From Didymella arachidicola (taxonomy: Eukaryota; Ascomycota; Dothideomycetes; Pleosporales; Didymellaceae): 64,000 nt of DNA. The notes beneath the pieces were generated by a model. The model made no database searches. It was not told the DNA's origin and saw only the letters and a list, made by a program, of their open reading frames with translations. Location: NCBI GenBank assembly GCA_016630955.3, contig CM049999.1:1364001-1428000 (forward strand). The letters run 5' to 3'. The position numbers and the translations under genes are program-made. Below, piece after piece: positions 1 through 12,221 of this stretch. The first letter of the stretch is position 1; each line of letters begins with the position of its first letter.

Positions 1-11
1 CTCCAGACACT

Positions 12-1146
12 ATGCGCTCCTCTCTTCTCAGCGTAGCACTCTTCGTCGGGTGTGCTTTAACTCATCCTCATAAACCAGCCGCCAACAGCACCTACGAACA
101 CGAAACTCGCAGCCTTGATGAGATCCATCAGGCAGCATTGGCAGAGGGTGGTGTGGTCACTCTCTGGCATGGAGGCGATGAGAAGGACCAGCAGAACTAC
201 TTGAAGCAAGCCTTCGAGGCGCGCTTCCCCAACATCACCCTAAATCTCACTGTCGACTTGTCCAAGTACCATGAAAGCAACTTGGATCTGCAGCTCGCTG
301 CCAAGAACGTCTATGTTGACAGCATCATCCTGCAGACGACTCACGACTACCCTCGCTGGAAGAAGGAAGGTGCTTTGCTGAAGTACGCCCCGGTGTACTT
401 TGACAAGATTTATCCTGTCTTCAAAGATAAAGATGCTGCATACGCCGGTCTTTACGTCTTCGCATTTTCAATTCAAACGAATACAAACAAGACAGCCACA
501 GCATTGACCTCATACAACGACTTCATTAAACCCGAATACAAGGACAAGTTGGCCCTAGTTTACCCCAACGACGATGATGCCGTTCTCTGGCAGTTTGATC
601 TTCTGTGAGTGTTGTGCTTTATCACATCTAAGCATCCCAACTAATAGCTTTTGTAGTCTCAAGGATCCCAAATTCGGCCACAAGTGGCTCGACGCCCTCA
701 TAGCCAACAATCCTCGCTGGGTCCGCGGCACCGCAACCCCAAGCACGCTCCTCAAGCAAGCCAACAGCAGCAATGTCGCAACTTTTACGTCCGGGTACTC
801 CTTCTCCGCCACGCCAGGCTACAACTACACACTTCCCACCGAAGGTAACTTCGTCTCTTGGAGCCAAATTGGCGCCATCTTGAAAGATGCACCGCATCCC
901 GAAGGTGCGAAGCTGCTACACAATTACCTCCTCAGCGATGAGTGGCAGACGCTTATTGGATGGAGTACAAGACGAGATATACCGGCGCCACCTGGTGCAG
1001 AGAAGATTCTGCAGCAGCCAAACACCAATACGCCCGAGTTCATCAAGTGGATGACTGACCGTGAGTATGTCGAGAGGCTGAGATTTTTCTTTGAGAAAAG
1101 AATCGGTACTGCACAGGGGCTGAGTCCGCTCGATGATGATCTGTAA
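12..1146 (+). CDS. Secreted COG1840-like (ABC Fe3+ binding-protein type) protein
   Basis: Two exons, 12-604 and 657-1146, join across a 52-bp GTGAGT...TAG intron with a CTAAT branch site and give 360 aa. Residues 1-17 form a signal peptide. The mature part carries the family signature LWHGGDE at about residues 51-57, then YPNDDDAVLWQFDLL across the splice and a C-terminal SDEWQTLI segment. These match the fungal proteins related to bacterial periplasmic iron-binding components (COG1840). Several Asn-X-Thr/Ser sites fit secretion. In bacteria this fold delivers ligand to an ABC permease. No permease is nearby and fungi lack the periplasmic system, so the ligand and role here are unknown. The family is widely thought to be of bacterial origin. 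The spliced frame is intact. Confidence 0.8.
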
Positions 1147-1298
1147 GCGGTAATACGTGCGGGACAATAAGCAGACGTGCCTTCTATATGTATATACTCA
1201 TCAGGAGGCGTACAAAGTAGAGGATGGATTTCTCAAAAACGGTGGTATCGTGCTGTATAAGCATACTCATGTTGCCTTTGACGAATACCAGTGACTAC

Positions 1299-2567
1299 TT
1301 AGAGTGAAGCGAACAGAGCAGAGAACACGATCGACATCAAAATTCCACTAAGACCGTTCCTTGCAGCTGCGCCTGTGGACTCAGGGAGGACTATGCTACC
1401 GCTGGGTGTCGGAATCAGCGTTCCATTGCCGTCCGTACCGCTTGCTTCCAGCTCTGGGAACAGATAGCTTGCGTTTTCATCAGCAACGATCCAGTTCTTG
1501 ATCAGCGCGGTACCATTCATGACAGTCTCCCACTGCGCCTCGGTGCGTTGCTCGCGATCCAAACTGTAGCACTGACTACCAGGCAAGTTGACTGGCTCGT
1601 TGGTAATGTTGTACACATCCGCAGGACCTTTGAATGAGTAGCCTGGGGTCTCTGTGGTCGAGATGTTACTGCAAAAGCAGGTCCACAGCGACCGCCGTAG
1701 GATTCCGTGGCAATTGATTTCCTGTCGTCATTGGGATTGTGTTGTGGAAAAGCTTGGAACCAGACTTGGGCAAAGTGCCAGAGCGCTCGTGCTGAGTTTT
1801 CTGTGCCGCGGGTCGTCAAATTAGCATCTTGGCTGGCATATGTACCTACGTAGATTGAGGCATTCTGTGCGGGAACACCGTTCGAGAAGTCGGCAATCTC
1901 CACATCTCCTGTGTCGATGTTGGTAGTAGTATTAAACCATAATAGCTCATGCCGACTTGCACTGGCTGGTCAAGGTAAAGCATGTTGACTATCGCGTCAT
2001 CAACGAATGTCGATGCTAATTGTCTGCAAGTAACGTACCCTCTTTGTTCCATGACCAGTCGCTCAAATATGTCGAACTAGAGTCCGGGTTGACATAGCAT
2101 GGTCCATTCTCGCGCAGCAAACCTAGCATGGAGCTGCTTCCAGGGCCTCCGTTCTGACAGACAGTTAGTGAACACCATCAAGAAGAATCTAGGGCCGTAG
2201 ATACCATCCAAATAGATAAAAGCGCATTTGCCGGATCCTCCCTGGACTCAAAGAACCAAAAGAAGGTATTGATCTCATACGTCTGGTTCTGTACCCCAAG
2301 ATCCGCGAGGGCATCAGCAGGCCGATGGACGTAAACAGTAGCTTCAAACCCCATTGGTCGTCTTACAAAGGTCGTACTAGCAGTAGTCGGTGTCTACGAA
2401 AGTGCAGCAACCATGCAGGTTACGAAACCTCTTTGTAAGAGATACGAATACCATCCTCGATGTGCGAGTCAAGTACTGACTCCCTCCAATGCAGGTGGGA
2501 ATTGGACATTTGCGAATTTATTGAGAAGGCCAGTAGCTGAAAATAGCGAGAGCGGACTGAACATCAT
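1299..2567 (-). pseudogene. Serine carboxypeptidase S1-like (peptidase S10), broken
   Basis: Reading down from an ATG at 2567 gives a secretion leader followed by FPPALEGVST. The frame then breaks and resumes with IEDGIRISYKE in another frame. Further blocks match carboxypeptidase S1: NTFFWFFESR, the oxyanion motif NGGPGSSSM reached across an intron, SWNKEVNMLYLDQPVQVGMSY across a second intron, and the catalytic Ser motif ATESYGGR near 1705-1725. Frames break again after GMSY (around 1935) and after the SYGGR block. The stretch between the catalytic Ser and the tail is far too short for S10, and I see no catalytic Asp/His region. The last block (1299-1616) ends in a hydrophobic tail like a GPI signal. 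At least three frame breaks plus a missing middle point to a pseudogene. Confidence 0.75.
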
Positions 2568-3784
2568 CTTGAGCCTTGAGGGAAGCGTAAAAGTCACAAG
2601 GAGTTCTGCAGACATCGAAGGTGAGATCACTGACGGCGCTCATACCCCATGATTTGTGCGGTCCTCGGCAAAACACACGGGCACTCCATGTCCATCGCCT
2701 GCGACCTTCTTAAGTTGCTGAGCCGGACCGTTGAGCTTCCTCGTTGGGACGTAGCGTATCTGTAGGCCTGCAGCAAGAACCATGCTGCAGCTGGTGATGA
2801 CGTTCAATTGCATGCCGGACTGCGTAGCCAAGATCCAATGATGACAATCAGAGACCCCTGGTGATCTAGAATCGACACTGATAGATCAGCTGATTGGCAG
2901 TCCTACAGGAACCTTGATGCTCAGTTACTTGTTATTGTATATATTAGTGAGATTTCGCAAAATTTGAAAGTTTCTGTTCGCGCCACGATTCTGTTGATGT
3001 GTATGTCAGAATGGCGGTTCCTCAATGCAACATCCTCGGCGATGAAAGCCCCAACCGACTCTTCCCGTAAGACAGCGGGAGAACCTTGCCAATAGCTGCG
3101 TGCCCCGTGTGAAGTGAAGCTGTGGAGGCAGCCGAGCGTATAAGACCCATTTGGTAGGAGTGGAATGAGAGCAATACGAGCGACTACAGCTGTTGTGCCA
3201 CTGATTACCTTCGGTACTTCGGAGATCCCGGTAGAAGACATGTGAGAGGGAAAGGAGAGAGCAAAAATCTAGATCTAAGTCAGCTGAGTGTCGCTGGTGT
3301 CAAGGTGCCGAACAGCTGTTTTGCGGGTTAAGCCTGTCAGTCGACGAACCTAAGCAAGTCCTTGTTTGCTAAACGTGTTATGATTACTGGCTTGACTGCT
3401 CGGTGACCTTCACTAGTGTAATGATGCACCGGGACTGTTCACAATGTAAGCTCGACCTCTTACAGAATTGCAGTGAGGTGACTGAATGCCTCTAGTCTGC
3501 AAAAATGAGGCATTATAACCCTCATGAAAGGCTTGCTGCATAGTCACCTAGACAGAACAGTTTACTCCGGAAAGCAAGAATGCTGACGGACGAGATGGTG
3601 GACTGGAGAAGTGGAAGGGAAGGAAGACACGAGGCCCGTGCACCCGCTATCGATATGGCGCGACTCAGATGTCACCAAGTGTCCTTACCCCAGAATCTGT
3701 ACAGTACACCACAAAACACATGCGCAATCTGTAGCCAGACCACCCTACACTACTTCCAATCGAGATCACTATTATCAATTCATC
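2568..3784. other. Intergenic, one weak ORF
   Basis: This lies between the carboxypeptidase remnant and SEC72. The only ATG-started frame of note is on the minus strand, 3241-2921 (106 codons). It resembles no family I recognise and has no clear splice partner downstream. The last 250 bp before 3785 act as the SEC72 promoter/5' leader. Confidence 0.4.
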
Positions 3785-4399
3785 ATGGAAGCCGCGGATA
3801 CATTCACCCTCCTGCCCCTCCAAGTAAACGAGGGAGGCGCCGTCCAAGCCACAGGCCCCGCCAACAACGCCCTCAACACTGAGCTTGCAGCTCTAAACGC
3901 CCTGCACCAAAATCTTCTCGCCGTCGAGACACCCACCGGGACACCACCACCACCTGTGCCCGTCAACCCGAAGCGCTCAGGTCAGATTAGCAAGCTGCGC
4001 GAGTCCGGTAATACCGAGTTCCGCAAAGGCAACCCAGGCGGCGCTGTCAAGCTGTACACCCTGGCCATCGACATGGCGCTGCAGCGTCCGCACTGGGAGC
4101 CGTCTGGTCTCGTGCGCGAAGAAGTCTCAGGGCTGCTGAGCAACCGCGCGCAGGCAAACATGGCGCAGCAGAACTGGGCTGAGGGGAGCGTAGACGCCGA
4201 GGCGAGCGTGGAGATGAAGAAGGTTGGAAACGCCAAGGCGTGGTGGAGGAGAGGGAAGTGTCTGCTGGAGATGGGCAGGCTGGACGAGGCGGACCAGTGG
4301 GTCAAGCAGGCGCTCGAGTTTGAGGCCACGGAGCAGGATTTGGTGCAGCTGAGGGACCAGATCGAGGGCAGGAAAGCTGGGGAGATCACTTCGGTCTAA
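3785..4399 (+). CDS. SEC72: Translocation protein Sec72, TPR subunit of the post-translational Sec complex
   Basis: Single exon of 204 aa. The ATG at 3785 is preferred over the longer upstream frame because the family begins with this short acidic leader (DTFTLLPLQV). Residues 1-60 form the N-terminal domain and end in a Pro-rich linker. Residues 70-185 contain TPR helices: KLRESGNTEFRKGN, YTLAIDMA, LLSNRAQANMAQQNW, AWWRRGKCLLEMGRLDEA. In yeast, Sec72 sits with Sec62/63/71 at the ER translocon, and its TPR groove receives Hsp70 C-terminal tails to promote post-translational import. Size and domain order match. The gene is convergent with CBC1 further right. Confidence 0.85.
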   Translation: MEAADTFTLLPLQVNEGGAVQATGPANNALNTELAALNALHQNLLAVETPTGTPPPPVPVNPKRSGQISKLRESGNTEFRKGNPGGAVKLYTLAIDMALQRPHWEPSGLVREEVSGLLSNRAQANMAQQNWAEGSVDAEASVEMKKVGNAKAWWRRGKCLLEMGRLDEADQWVKQALEFEATEQDLVQLRDQIEGRKAGEITSV

Positions 4400-6000
4400 G
4401 TACAGATGTGTTGGGTCGTAACAAGATGGCTGATCAGCAAGGAGAAGCCAGCATGTGCATCGTAAGGCGTCTGGCGCTTGTGGATACCAGGAGCGTTGTT
4501 TTTGTTTTCAAGGATATGTATGCGTAAATGGACGATTGGCAGATGACTGGCGTTATGGCAGAACTGCCCTGTGCAAACCGCGGCGACGCATGCCTTCACT
4601 TGACCACCTTCAGTATTTGAACGTCTTACTTTTCGGTCGCTCCAGTTGTCTTCTCGTCAGCTACTAACATCAACCATGGAAAAGAGTGGGTAGGCATCCG
4701 CCAACAGCTCCTCGTCGCTGTACCATCCATGCGGCAGGATCTCACCACCCTTTCATAAACCCCCACAAAGACGTTTCCTGGCTAGTATCCGAGTACCCTT
4801 CAAACCCAACCTTCCACCCACCCCTCTCGCACCAAAACCCCAACCCCTTCCCTCGCCCCATCTCCTCCAAGCTGCCCTCACACCTCCTCCAACCCACCAC
4901 CTCTCCCCACTCAGTTCGCACTATCCTTGCCAACTCCACATCACCTCTCACCCCCCACTCCCCTCCTTACCAGACCAAGAACCACTCCCCAGCGGAACCC
5001 AAACAGCAGCCCCGCCCCCCCCCAAGACGCACGCTGACCAGTGCGGCAAAACACGACACCCACGACCTAGAAGCTTGACAACAGAACACGAGAGGAGGCG
5101 TGTGGGCACTTGGGGTCCCGGTCTCCTGCTTAGGCGAATGGCGGGGTTATAGATGGAGGGAGAGGCGCTACCGACGAAAGTTATCGATGGAGGTATTTCA
5201 CGAGGGGAGCTGAATGTGGAGATGTGGGTATGACGGAGATGCGGACTTTTGTTGGATAAGGAGGGGTTTGTACGCTGTAGTTTAGCGTGGGAGGTGTTGC
5301 GCGTTGAAGCGGGAATGTGCCTGGTGGCTTATCGGACGCGACGACATGGGAGATGCTGTTAGAAGGTTGGAGGAGACGGGGGATGTAGTGCTGGGTTGAT
5401 TGCAATATATCTTCCTGTGGCTCTGGAGTGAACGTCTTGGAATCTTTGGGGTCCTCACGATGCCAATGATTCCTTCCGTGAACGCTTAGCTTCGACTGCG
5501 CTGTCGGAGATTTTCTTACAACGAGAATAGCTTTTATAGGCCGTGCCTAAGAATATTTGATTAGAAATCTCTGATCCACATCGGTAGCAGAACACAGCGT
5601 GTGCCGCGTCGCAAAGACGCACACTGAATCCAAACTATAAAGTTGAAACGATAAGCAAGTCTTTCACGCTATGCAAAGTCCTTCTAAGCTTGCGCGTACG
5701 GTGGGGTGATGAGTCTGCGGGTCTGAAGGGGTCTGGGATGAGGTTTGAGATATATGGTCATGTGGAATGTAGATGTGTCGAGATGATCTTGCCGTGTATT
5801 AGACTATTTAGGAGCACTATCGCATCCCGCCTTGATATTGCGAGCATTCAAAATCTTTCCTAAACGCAAAATAAGTGCGCCGTATCGTGTCATTTTCACA
5901 GGTGTAGGCAGTGCATGAGGCAGCGAGTCTCTATTGAAAGGCAAGTAATGGCCTGATACACTCTCTGTTGATTGTGTGTTCAGTTTGCTGCTGCAGACGC
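4400..6000. other. Convergent intergenic region
   Basis: Sec72 and CBC1 both end here. A strongly C-rich tract at about 4790-5030 looks like a promoter-type pyrimidine stretch, but no ATG-started frame with family resemblance follows on either strand. I see no RNA gene. Confidence 0.4.
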
Positions 6001-8685
6001 TCAGGCAAGTGACATCTGTGCCTCGCCGTTCGTAGCCGCACCCTCCGCATCATCGACGTCAGGTTCAGCAGCAAGGAGTTTGATTCTCGCCTCGACCGCC
6101 TGCTCTCCGACAACAGACTCCTCAACCTGAGCCTTGCGTAGGAAGGTCTGATGCCAGCGCCTGCCCCAGGCTTGAATAAGCTGTGCTTCCTCTTCAGACA
6201 GCGCACCACTGGTCTTCTTCTCCATGAAGGTATCGGCTGAGCCCTCTGACACACCACGTGTAGAGTCTTCGATGTATTTGAACAACTCGCGAGCGTTGTC
6301 ACGATCCTTGGCGAGAGTTGCATCGACCATCTCGATCTGGTCTGCGGGCAGACCCTTCTGGATGCGCGCTGAGGCGATCTGGCGGTTGCGGTTTGTGACC
6401 TTGGCGACGGTGTTTGAAACCATCTCAAGAACCCAGCTTTCAGTCAGTGCCTCTCCAGCGCCCAGATGGCTGCCAAAGACCCATTGAACAACGGTCATGG
6501 GTGCAAGAATCGTGTAGTTGAGGAGTATGTCGATGATCCTGACGGCGACACCTGGCTGGTCCTTCCAGTACTCGACGACGCTTGCAACGATCTGACGGCG
6601 CGCAACTTCATTCTGGGAAATTTCGAGCAGGCGGTCCTTGCCTCGCTCAATGCACGAGAGGACGTGAGATAACGACTTTGCACCTAGTCGGCAGATCGCT
6701 GTAACAAAAGCATCGGTGGAGGGGACCAGCACTTCGGTGATGCCAAGTTCGATAGCTTGCTCGTGTATCTTGTTGATGGTAGCTTGGACTTCCTCAGCTG
6801 GGGCCTTCTTCCTCAGCTGGTGCAGCAATGCTTGACCCTCCGCCGCGTACGGGGTCTGCGGACTGTCATACTTGAAGTCCGGACTGTTGTCCTCATCAAG
6901 ACGTTCAGGAATCAGCGCGTGCATGGGTTCAGGCAGTGTCGACCGAACACGCTTAGCGAAGGACAAGCGGATCTCCTTATCGAGTGCAGCAAGGATGAAG
7001 GCTTTCTTGGGATGGAGGTTGGTGAGTTCCAGATCCTCAAGCCTAGGGATGTTAGCGCAGTGTTCAGAGATAGGTGACAAGCACTCACCATTCGGTCCAC
7101 CTCCATCGGAATTCGAAGTTGCTAAGATGGTGGGAAAACCAGTCCAAAAACCGGTAGCCCAGCTCGAGATCAAGCACTGGCAGGCTCTTGTAGATCGTCC
7201 GGATGGCCCTTCCCAGAGAAGGTGCAATCGCTTGAGGCGCAACCTTGCAGCATTGTGTAATGACAGAGTGATAGTAGACGAGCTTGTGCTCTGCAGACGG
7301 CAGCTTAAACAGTTGGGAGAAGATAGCATCGATGATCATGTCCTCAGACTTGTACTGAATCTTACCCTCCTGGTCTTTGAACTTGTCGAGTGGAGTTCCA
7401 CGCTTAGCGAAGGCATCGATCGTCCAATAGCAATCGACATCGACCAAGAACTTGGCAACCATCTCACGGTTGAAATCGAGTTGGTTGATAGTGTCGACGA
7501 TGGCATCGCGAATGAGCGAGGAAGCAACGTCGGTCGTCTTCGGGACGGTGTTGGCCTCTTGATCAGCAAACAAAGAGAAGTAGGTCTCTGGGAACAGCGG
7601 TCGCGGGCCAGGGTTGATCAATGACGGCACATTGAAAGTAGGGAACGCATGTGTGGGAGGCGTGGTGGGAAGTGTCTCTGTGTCCTCTTCCTTGGCGGCG
7701 GATTTGCGCACTGCTTCTGGGTCAAAGTGTGGGATGCAAGCCAACGCAAAGCCAGACTCAGCCTCTGCCGTAAGCTGAGCCTGCAGCAGGCCAATGACAC
7801 TGTGGTAAGCCATTGGTTTGACGTCTTCCTCTCCAACGTACGAATGGATCACACTTTCGATGGGGAGCGCATTGCCAGCCACAATTCCGGTGTTCTTCAG
7901 CAATTGCTGGGCTTGCTCGTGGAAACGGTCACCGCCGGCAACTACGGCGTATGGGATCGTGAGGAGGATGATCTTGACGAGCTCGATGCCTACTACGTCA
8001 TTCTCATCTTCGCTCTGGAGATCCACGATCTTGTCAAACAGTTGGCCCAGAAAACTGAAGATGCCATCATCCTGATACAGCGACTGCAGGCAGGCGAAGA
8101 ACCTCAGAAGCAATTTGAACTGTTTCCACTCGCCAGCGTCCAGCGCCTCCTGTGCGCGATCACCCACGCGCTTCATGGCCTCGATTGTAATCTCTGGCTT
8201 GACATCATTTCCGTAGAAGGCGACCGCTGCGACGAAGGGAATCTTGAAAGGCTGCTCGATGACGCTGGATCGATTAGCGGAATCCCTGGAAATGAGGTGC
8301 ACACTTACAGCTGCACGAGAAGGTCGAAGAAGTCCGATCGAAGACGCTCATCGTCAAAGTGCTCGCCCAGGTACGTTGCAATCTCAACGGCTTCATCTTG
8401 AGGTAGCTTGGTGGAACTGGCGATGTTCAATAGCAGGCGTCGCAGCTTTGGAAATGGCGGTTCTTCGTAGCGGCGGCGAGGAGGGTCGTCTCGGCGGCGT
8501 CTCTGAGGCCCACGGCGATCATCGCGGGGGGCGTAGTTGTCCTCGTCTGCATGCAATTAGCTTTTGAACGAAGCTTCGAAGTAAGTGGGCTTACCATCAC
8601 GGCGGCGCTTGTTACCACCACCGCGATAGCTGTCTGTGCCACGCCTGTCGTAGTCGCGCTCTTCCTTTACATCGAGATCCGCCAT
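6001..8685 (-). CDS. CBC1: Nuclear cap-binding complex large subunit (CBP80)
   Basis: Four exons (8685-8595, 8546-8309, 8264-7089, 7042-6001), with phases agreeing at all three GT-AG introns (44-48 bp), give 848 aa. The start MADLDVKEERDYDRR is followed by an Arg-rich leader. After it come MIF4G-type helical repeats: PPFPKLRRLLLNIASSTKLP (first), then VIEQPFKIPFVAAVAFYGND, the conserved FEFRWRWTEW spliced to LEDLELTNLHPKKAFI, and a C-terminal region with ERGKDRLLEISQ and WVFGSH. CBP80 binds CBP20 and the m7G cap of nascent RNA polymerase II transcripts. It acts in splicing, export and decay. Length matches the family. The ATG context (ACAATGGC) is good, but an open frame continues upstream (see separate entry). 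Confidence 0.9.
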
Positions 8686-9231
8686 TGTTGGAATCGAAAT
8701 GGCCTCAGAACAGTACTTGATACCCTCTCGTGAAGGATTCCGCTGTTTGGAGTAGTCGCGTCGTGACCGAGCGGTGTAGCAATCGGAGTACTGCGCGTAG
8801 CCAGGCGTATAGTAGTCAGAGTGGCAATAAAGAGCGTTGTATATGCGACGTGGTGAATGTCGACGTCGAGGCGCCTTGATCAGTCGAGGCGCAGGAGCTA
8901 CGTCGAAGCCTTGGAAGTCGCGACCGAAGCGCGCTTGCCCATTGTGGCTAGCGGTATAGGGCTGAGCCTTGGCCAGGTTGTTCACTGCATCCGGACTGCC
9001 AAGCATCTGAATATCACCAAACTGCGATTGACGAAGAACTTTATTTTGCACGGACGAAGGGTTCAAAAGCCGCTGTCGGCGCTCAGGAGACATGCCCTCG
9101 AAGTCAACATCGAGGTTCAACAGATCGACCAGAGGACCTCCGCAGCTGCTGCTGTTGACCGTTGTGTCCATGGGATTGCCCATCACCGCTGGCTCCGGGG
9201 CATAGACTTGTGTCGCGTCTCTTCGGAACAT
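8686..9231 (-). CDS. Possible small ORF or N-terminal extension of CBC1
   Basis: An ATG at 9231 opens 182 codons that stay in frame all the way into the CBC1 start at 8685. The first half (DLLNLDVDFEGMSPERRQ, then a stretch ending in QSQFGDIQML) reads like protein. The second half is Arg/Tyr-rich and less convincing. It resembles no family I recognise. It could be an upstream extension used by a longer transcript, an exon of a separate small gene, or chance openness in a 5' leader. The shorter CBC1 start matches the usual family length, so I annotate this apart. Confidence 0.3.
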
Positions 9232-9566
9232 GTTGTTTACATACTAGCCGCTCTTAGGTGATCAGGCTTGGTGAGCGGATATACACTTGTAACCACTGCG
9301 TGTCTCGAGGCCGTGATGACCTCCATGACGTGCTCTCTTTTTGCCCAATGCAGAGCAGAGGGGCAGGGAAGAGCATTGGCGGATTGGTGAAAGTTGGAAG
9401 AGATCGTGCTGGAACTTATCCCCATCACATCAAGAACACATGATTGTCAATACCTTCAAGAGGGGCGGTAGTATAGTAGTAATAATCCATTGTTTACCAG
9501 GATCAAAAATACCGGACGTGTACCCTGAACTCCGCGTAAATGTGTATTCAACACAGCGCTGCACAA
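9232..9566. other. Intergenic
   Basis: Spacer between the CBC1 5' side and the CaMKK 3' end. No supported feature was seen. Confidence 0.4.
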
Positions 9567-12094
9567 TCACGCACCGCCGCCAACCGGTGTCCCGCTCCGA
9601 CTTATGCGGGTCTGCACGCTGCCGGAGCTGTTATTCCGGGGGACAGGGGTAGAGCTCCTGCTCCTCTCGCGTTCGCGCTCACGGTCCTCGATTTTGACAC
9701 GTTCGCGTGCTTCTTCGACGAGGCGCTTAGCTTCGCGGACGTTGCGCATTGTGCGGCCGAGTTTGCCTTCTTTGCCTTCTTGGAGTTTTTGGAGCTCGCC
9801 GCGGGCTTCGATGTCTTCTTTTGTCTTTTTGACGAATTCTTTGAAGCCGCCTTTTAGGCCGCGGCCGATGTCTTTGCCTTCGTCGAAGACGCAGTCGCTG
9901 TCGCGGATGCGCTTGATGTCTTCGACGCGGCGGGTGAGGTAGAGGGTTGGGCGGCGGTGTTGGTCTTTGCGCTGGTTGATGATGCGTTGGACTTCCTCCT
10001 CGTAGGCGGCTTCGTAAACGTTGATATCGACATTGGAGGGGGACTCGGAGACGAAAAAGGTATCTGCACTTGCGGAGTCTTCACCAGTGCCGATGTTGAG
10101 GAATAGGGTGTCTTCGAGAGGATCATGTGCTTGCCCTTTGCCGATTGGTGTTGAGGGTCCTGAAGTTAAGGTGTTAGGTGTGGACAGAGAAGGTGTGACG
10201 GAAGGCCGGTGTGACATGTTGTCGTGGATTACGTTGGCGTCGTCTGGGCTCAGCGAACTTGGTGCATTGGCTCTTGTGATAGTCGAACGCTTTGGCGGTT
10301 GTGCGGCGAAAGCCTCTTCACGGAAGTCTGTCTTCATTAGTCGAGCACTCTTGGATCTGTTCATCGACTTACTGCTGTGATTGTCGACATCCCGATGAAC
10401 ACCTTCTGAGACAAGGCCTCCTTCGACAGGCCGCCGATTGTCCGTTTCCTGCGATTTCGCCTTGCGTATATTTGGTCTCATGGAAAGTGGAGGCTGTACG
10501 ATTCTCGAGGCGCTACCAAGTATGCCTTCCAGACGCTCTGGTCGCCGTCTAAAGAGCAGCTGTTTGAAACGCTTCACTGCTTGGACCTTGTCGCTGTTAG
10601 CAACGTCTTCGAATTTCAAGGGCGAGCCAAACGCTTACCACTGTCACAAGGTGGCCCATGTTCCCGGTAATGGCAGCATTGACTTCTTCATCAGTGGGCG
10701 GTTCTATTATGATGGCGACGTTTTCGGACTTAGGAAGTAGGGGATCGGCGCCGTTTCGTGTGACCCAGGGGTGTTCCTGATCAGTCAGTAATTGAACTCA
10801 ACATCTGCTCATGGAGACTTACCCGAAGCTCGTCGATGTTTATCCGCTTCTTGGGATCCTTCTCAAGCAAACGACTGAGCAGATGTTGGAGGTCTTCGTT
10901 GCAGTCACTGTCGAATTCGACCTTATCCATCCGAATCGCTTGATACAGTTCGATCATGCCGTGCTTCTCGAACGGTATCCGGCCGAATCGCAGACAATAC
11001 AGCGTACAGCCCATTGACCATATGTCAGCAGCTCTGCCAGAGACGTGTCCGTGTTTTGCAACGCAGAGTTCAGGCGGCATGAAAGCCGGTGAGCCTGCAG
11101 ACTTGGCGGTCTTCATCTCACCATTCTTGTCGAACATTTCCGACACGCCAAAGTCGACAATCTTGAGGACGTCGTCTTCGGTGATGAGGCAATTGTCGGG
11201 CTTGATGTCACGGTGGATGATACCCTGCGCGTGGACTAGACTGCAGATTAGCTGCCGCTCGTGGAAGCGTGACTACCCTCGACGTACGGTACTCAAGGCC
11301 CAGGATCATGTCTCGCAGCCAGCATCTGCACTGCTCCTCGCTGTACGGATCTGCGCGCTCTTCAAGGCCAACCTGCATGACGACACCCTTCTTGCACATC
11401 TCCATGACCATGTACAGCGAGTCTTCTTCCGGGTCGTCGAGCACTTCGATTAGTGACACCAGATTGGGGTGGTTGAGCTTCTTCATGATGGCGATCTCCT
11501 CCTTGATCAATTCGAACGCATTGTTCTCTCCCTCGGTGAACGAGTGTCGGTGCAGCGGGGAGTTGAAGCCAATGCCGGCTGGGAGGGCGCGTCGTCGATT
11601 GCTGGGGCGGCGGAGCAGGTTCGACTGGGCGCGTTTGCGTAGGCGCGACTTGGAGAACTCCTTGACGGCGTACTCCTGGCCATACTGGTCGACGGCGAGG
11701 TGGACGGCGCCGAACGAGCCGCGGCCAATCTCCTGCTTGATCAGGTACTGGTTGATGCGGTGCTGGGCGGTGCCGTCATCCTCGCTGTTGCTGTACTCGG
11801 AGCGCGCATTGAGCGTTTCCTGGGCGGTCAGACGTCAGAACAGACAGCGGGCGCGCACGACGCACCTTGACTCGGCGCGTGCTCGAGGCGGCTCGGCGGT
11901 GATGTCGGAGCGGGCTTTGGTACGCGGGCGTTGACCTGGCCAGTCTGTCAGCACCTCGGCGGGGCAGCATTGGCGCAGCAGCGGGCGGGCGGCGCACATG
12001 TACTTGACGGGCGCTGGGCGAGCGTCGTCGAGGGCGGCGGGCACGTCGAGGGTGGGGCGCGAGGCGTAGAGGCCGGGAAGCTGGGCGCTGTGGT

Positions 12095-12133
<39 letters not shown>

Positions 12134-12221
12134 GCGTCGAGGGCGTCGAGGGCGTCGAGGGCGTCGAGGGCGAGGATGTCTGGGTTGCGGGGTGCTCAGG
12201 CGGCTGCGACATGGACGACAT
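9567..12221 (-). CDS. Ca2+/calmodulin-dependent protein kinase kinase (CaMKK; Ssp1/Elm1/Sak1 group)
   Basis: Six exons (12221-12004, 11935-11866, 11819-11288, 11235-10823, 10776-10639, 10586-9567) give 796 aa with consistent phases. The last acceptor is an unusual AAG preceded by TGCTAAC. The leader has an STP-repeat and a poly-Ala tract. The kinase domain starts at about residue 127 with IGRGSFGAVHLAV. The lysine is in AVKEFSKSRLRKR. An Arg/Pro-rich insert (NLLRRPSNRRR...) follows, which is diagnostic of CaMKKs. Then come IIHRDIKPDNCL (about 280-291), VDFGVSEMF and AGSPAFMPPEL. A roughly 340-aa Ser/Arg-rich C-terminal tail is probably regulatory. In fungi these kinases phosphorylate the activation loop of Snf1/AMPK and CaM kinases. 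The start is the first ATG of the frame. Its promoter is shared with BET5. Confidence 0.88.
12094..12171 (-). repeat. GGC triplet run plus 9-bp minisatellite inside the CaMKK leader
   Basis: A pure GGC run at about 12094-12133 encodes about a dozen alanines on the minus strand. It is followed by four to five copies of a GGCGTCGAG unit that encodes the SerThrPro repeat. Both keep the reading frame because their units are multiples of three, so length variation would change only the leader. Confidence 0.8.

Noticed and set aside
4686..5078. 130-codon Pro-rich frame between SEC72 and CBC1
   Set aside because: Opens with GTG, is low-complexity from a C-rich tract, and has no family resemblance.
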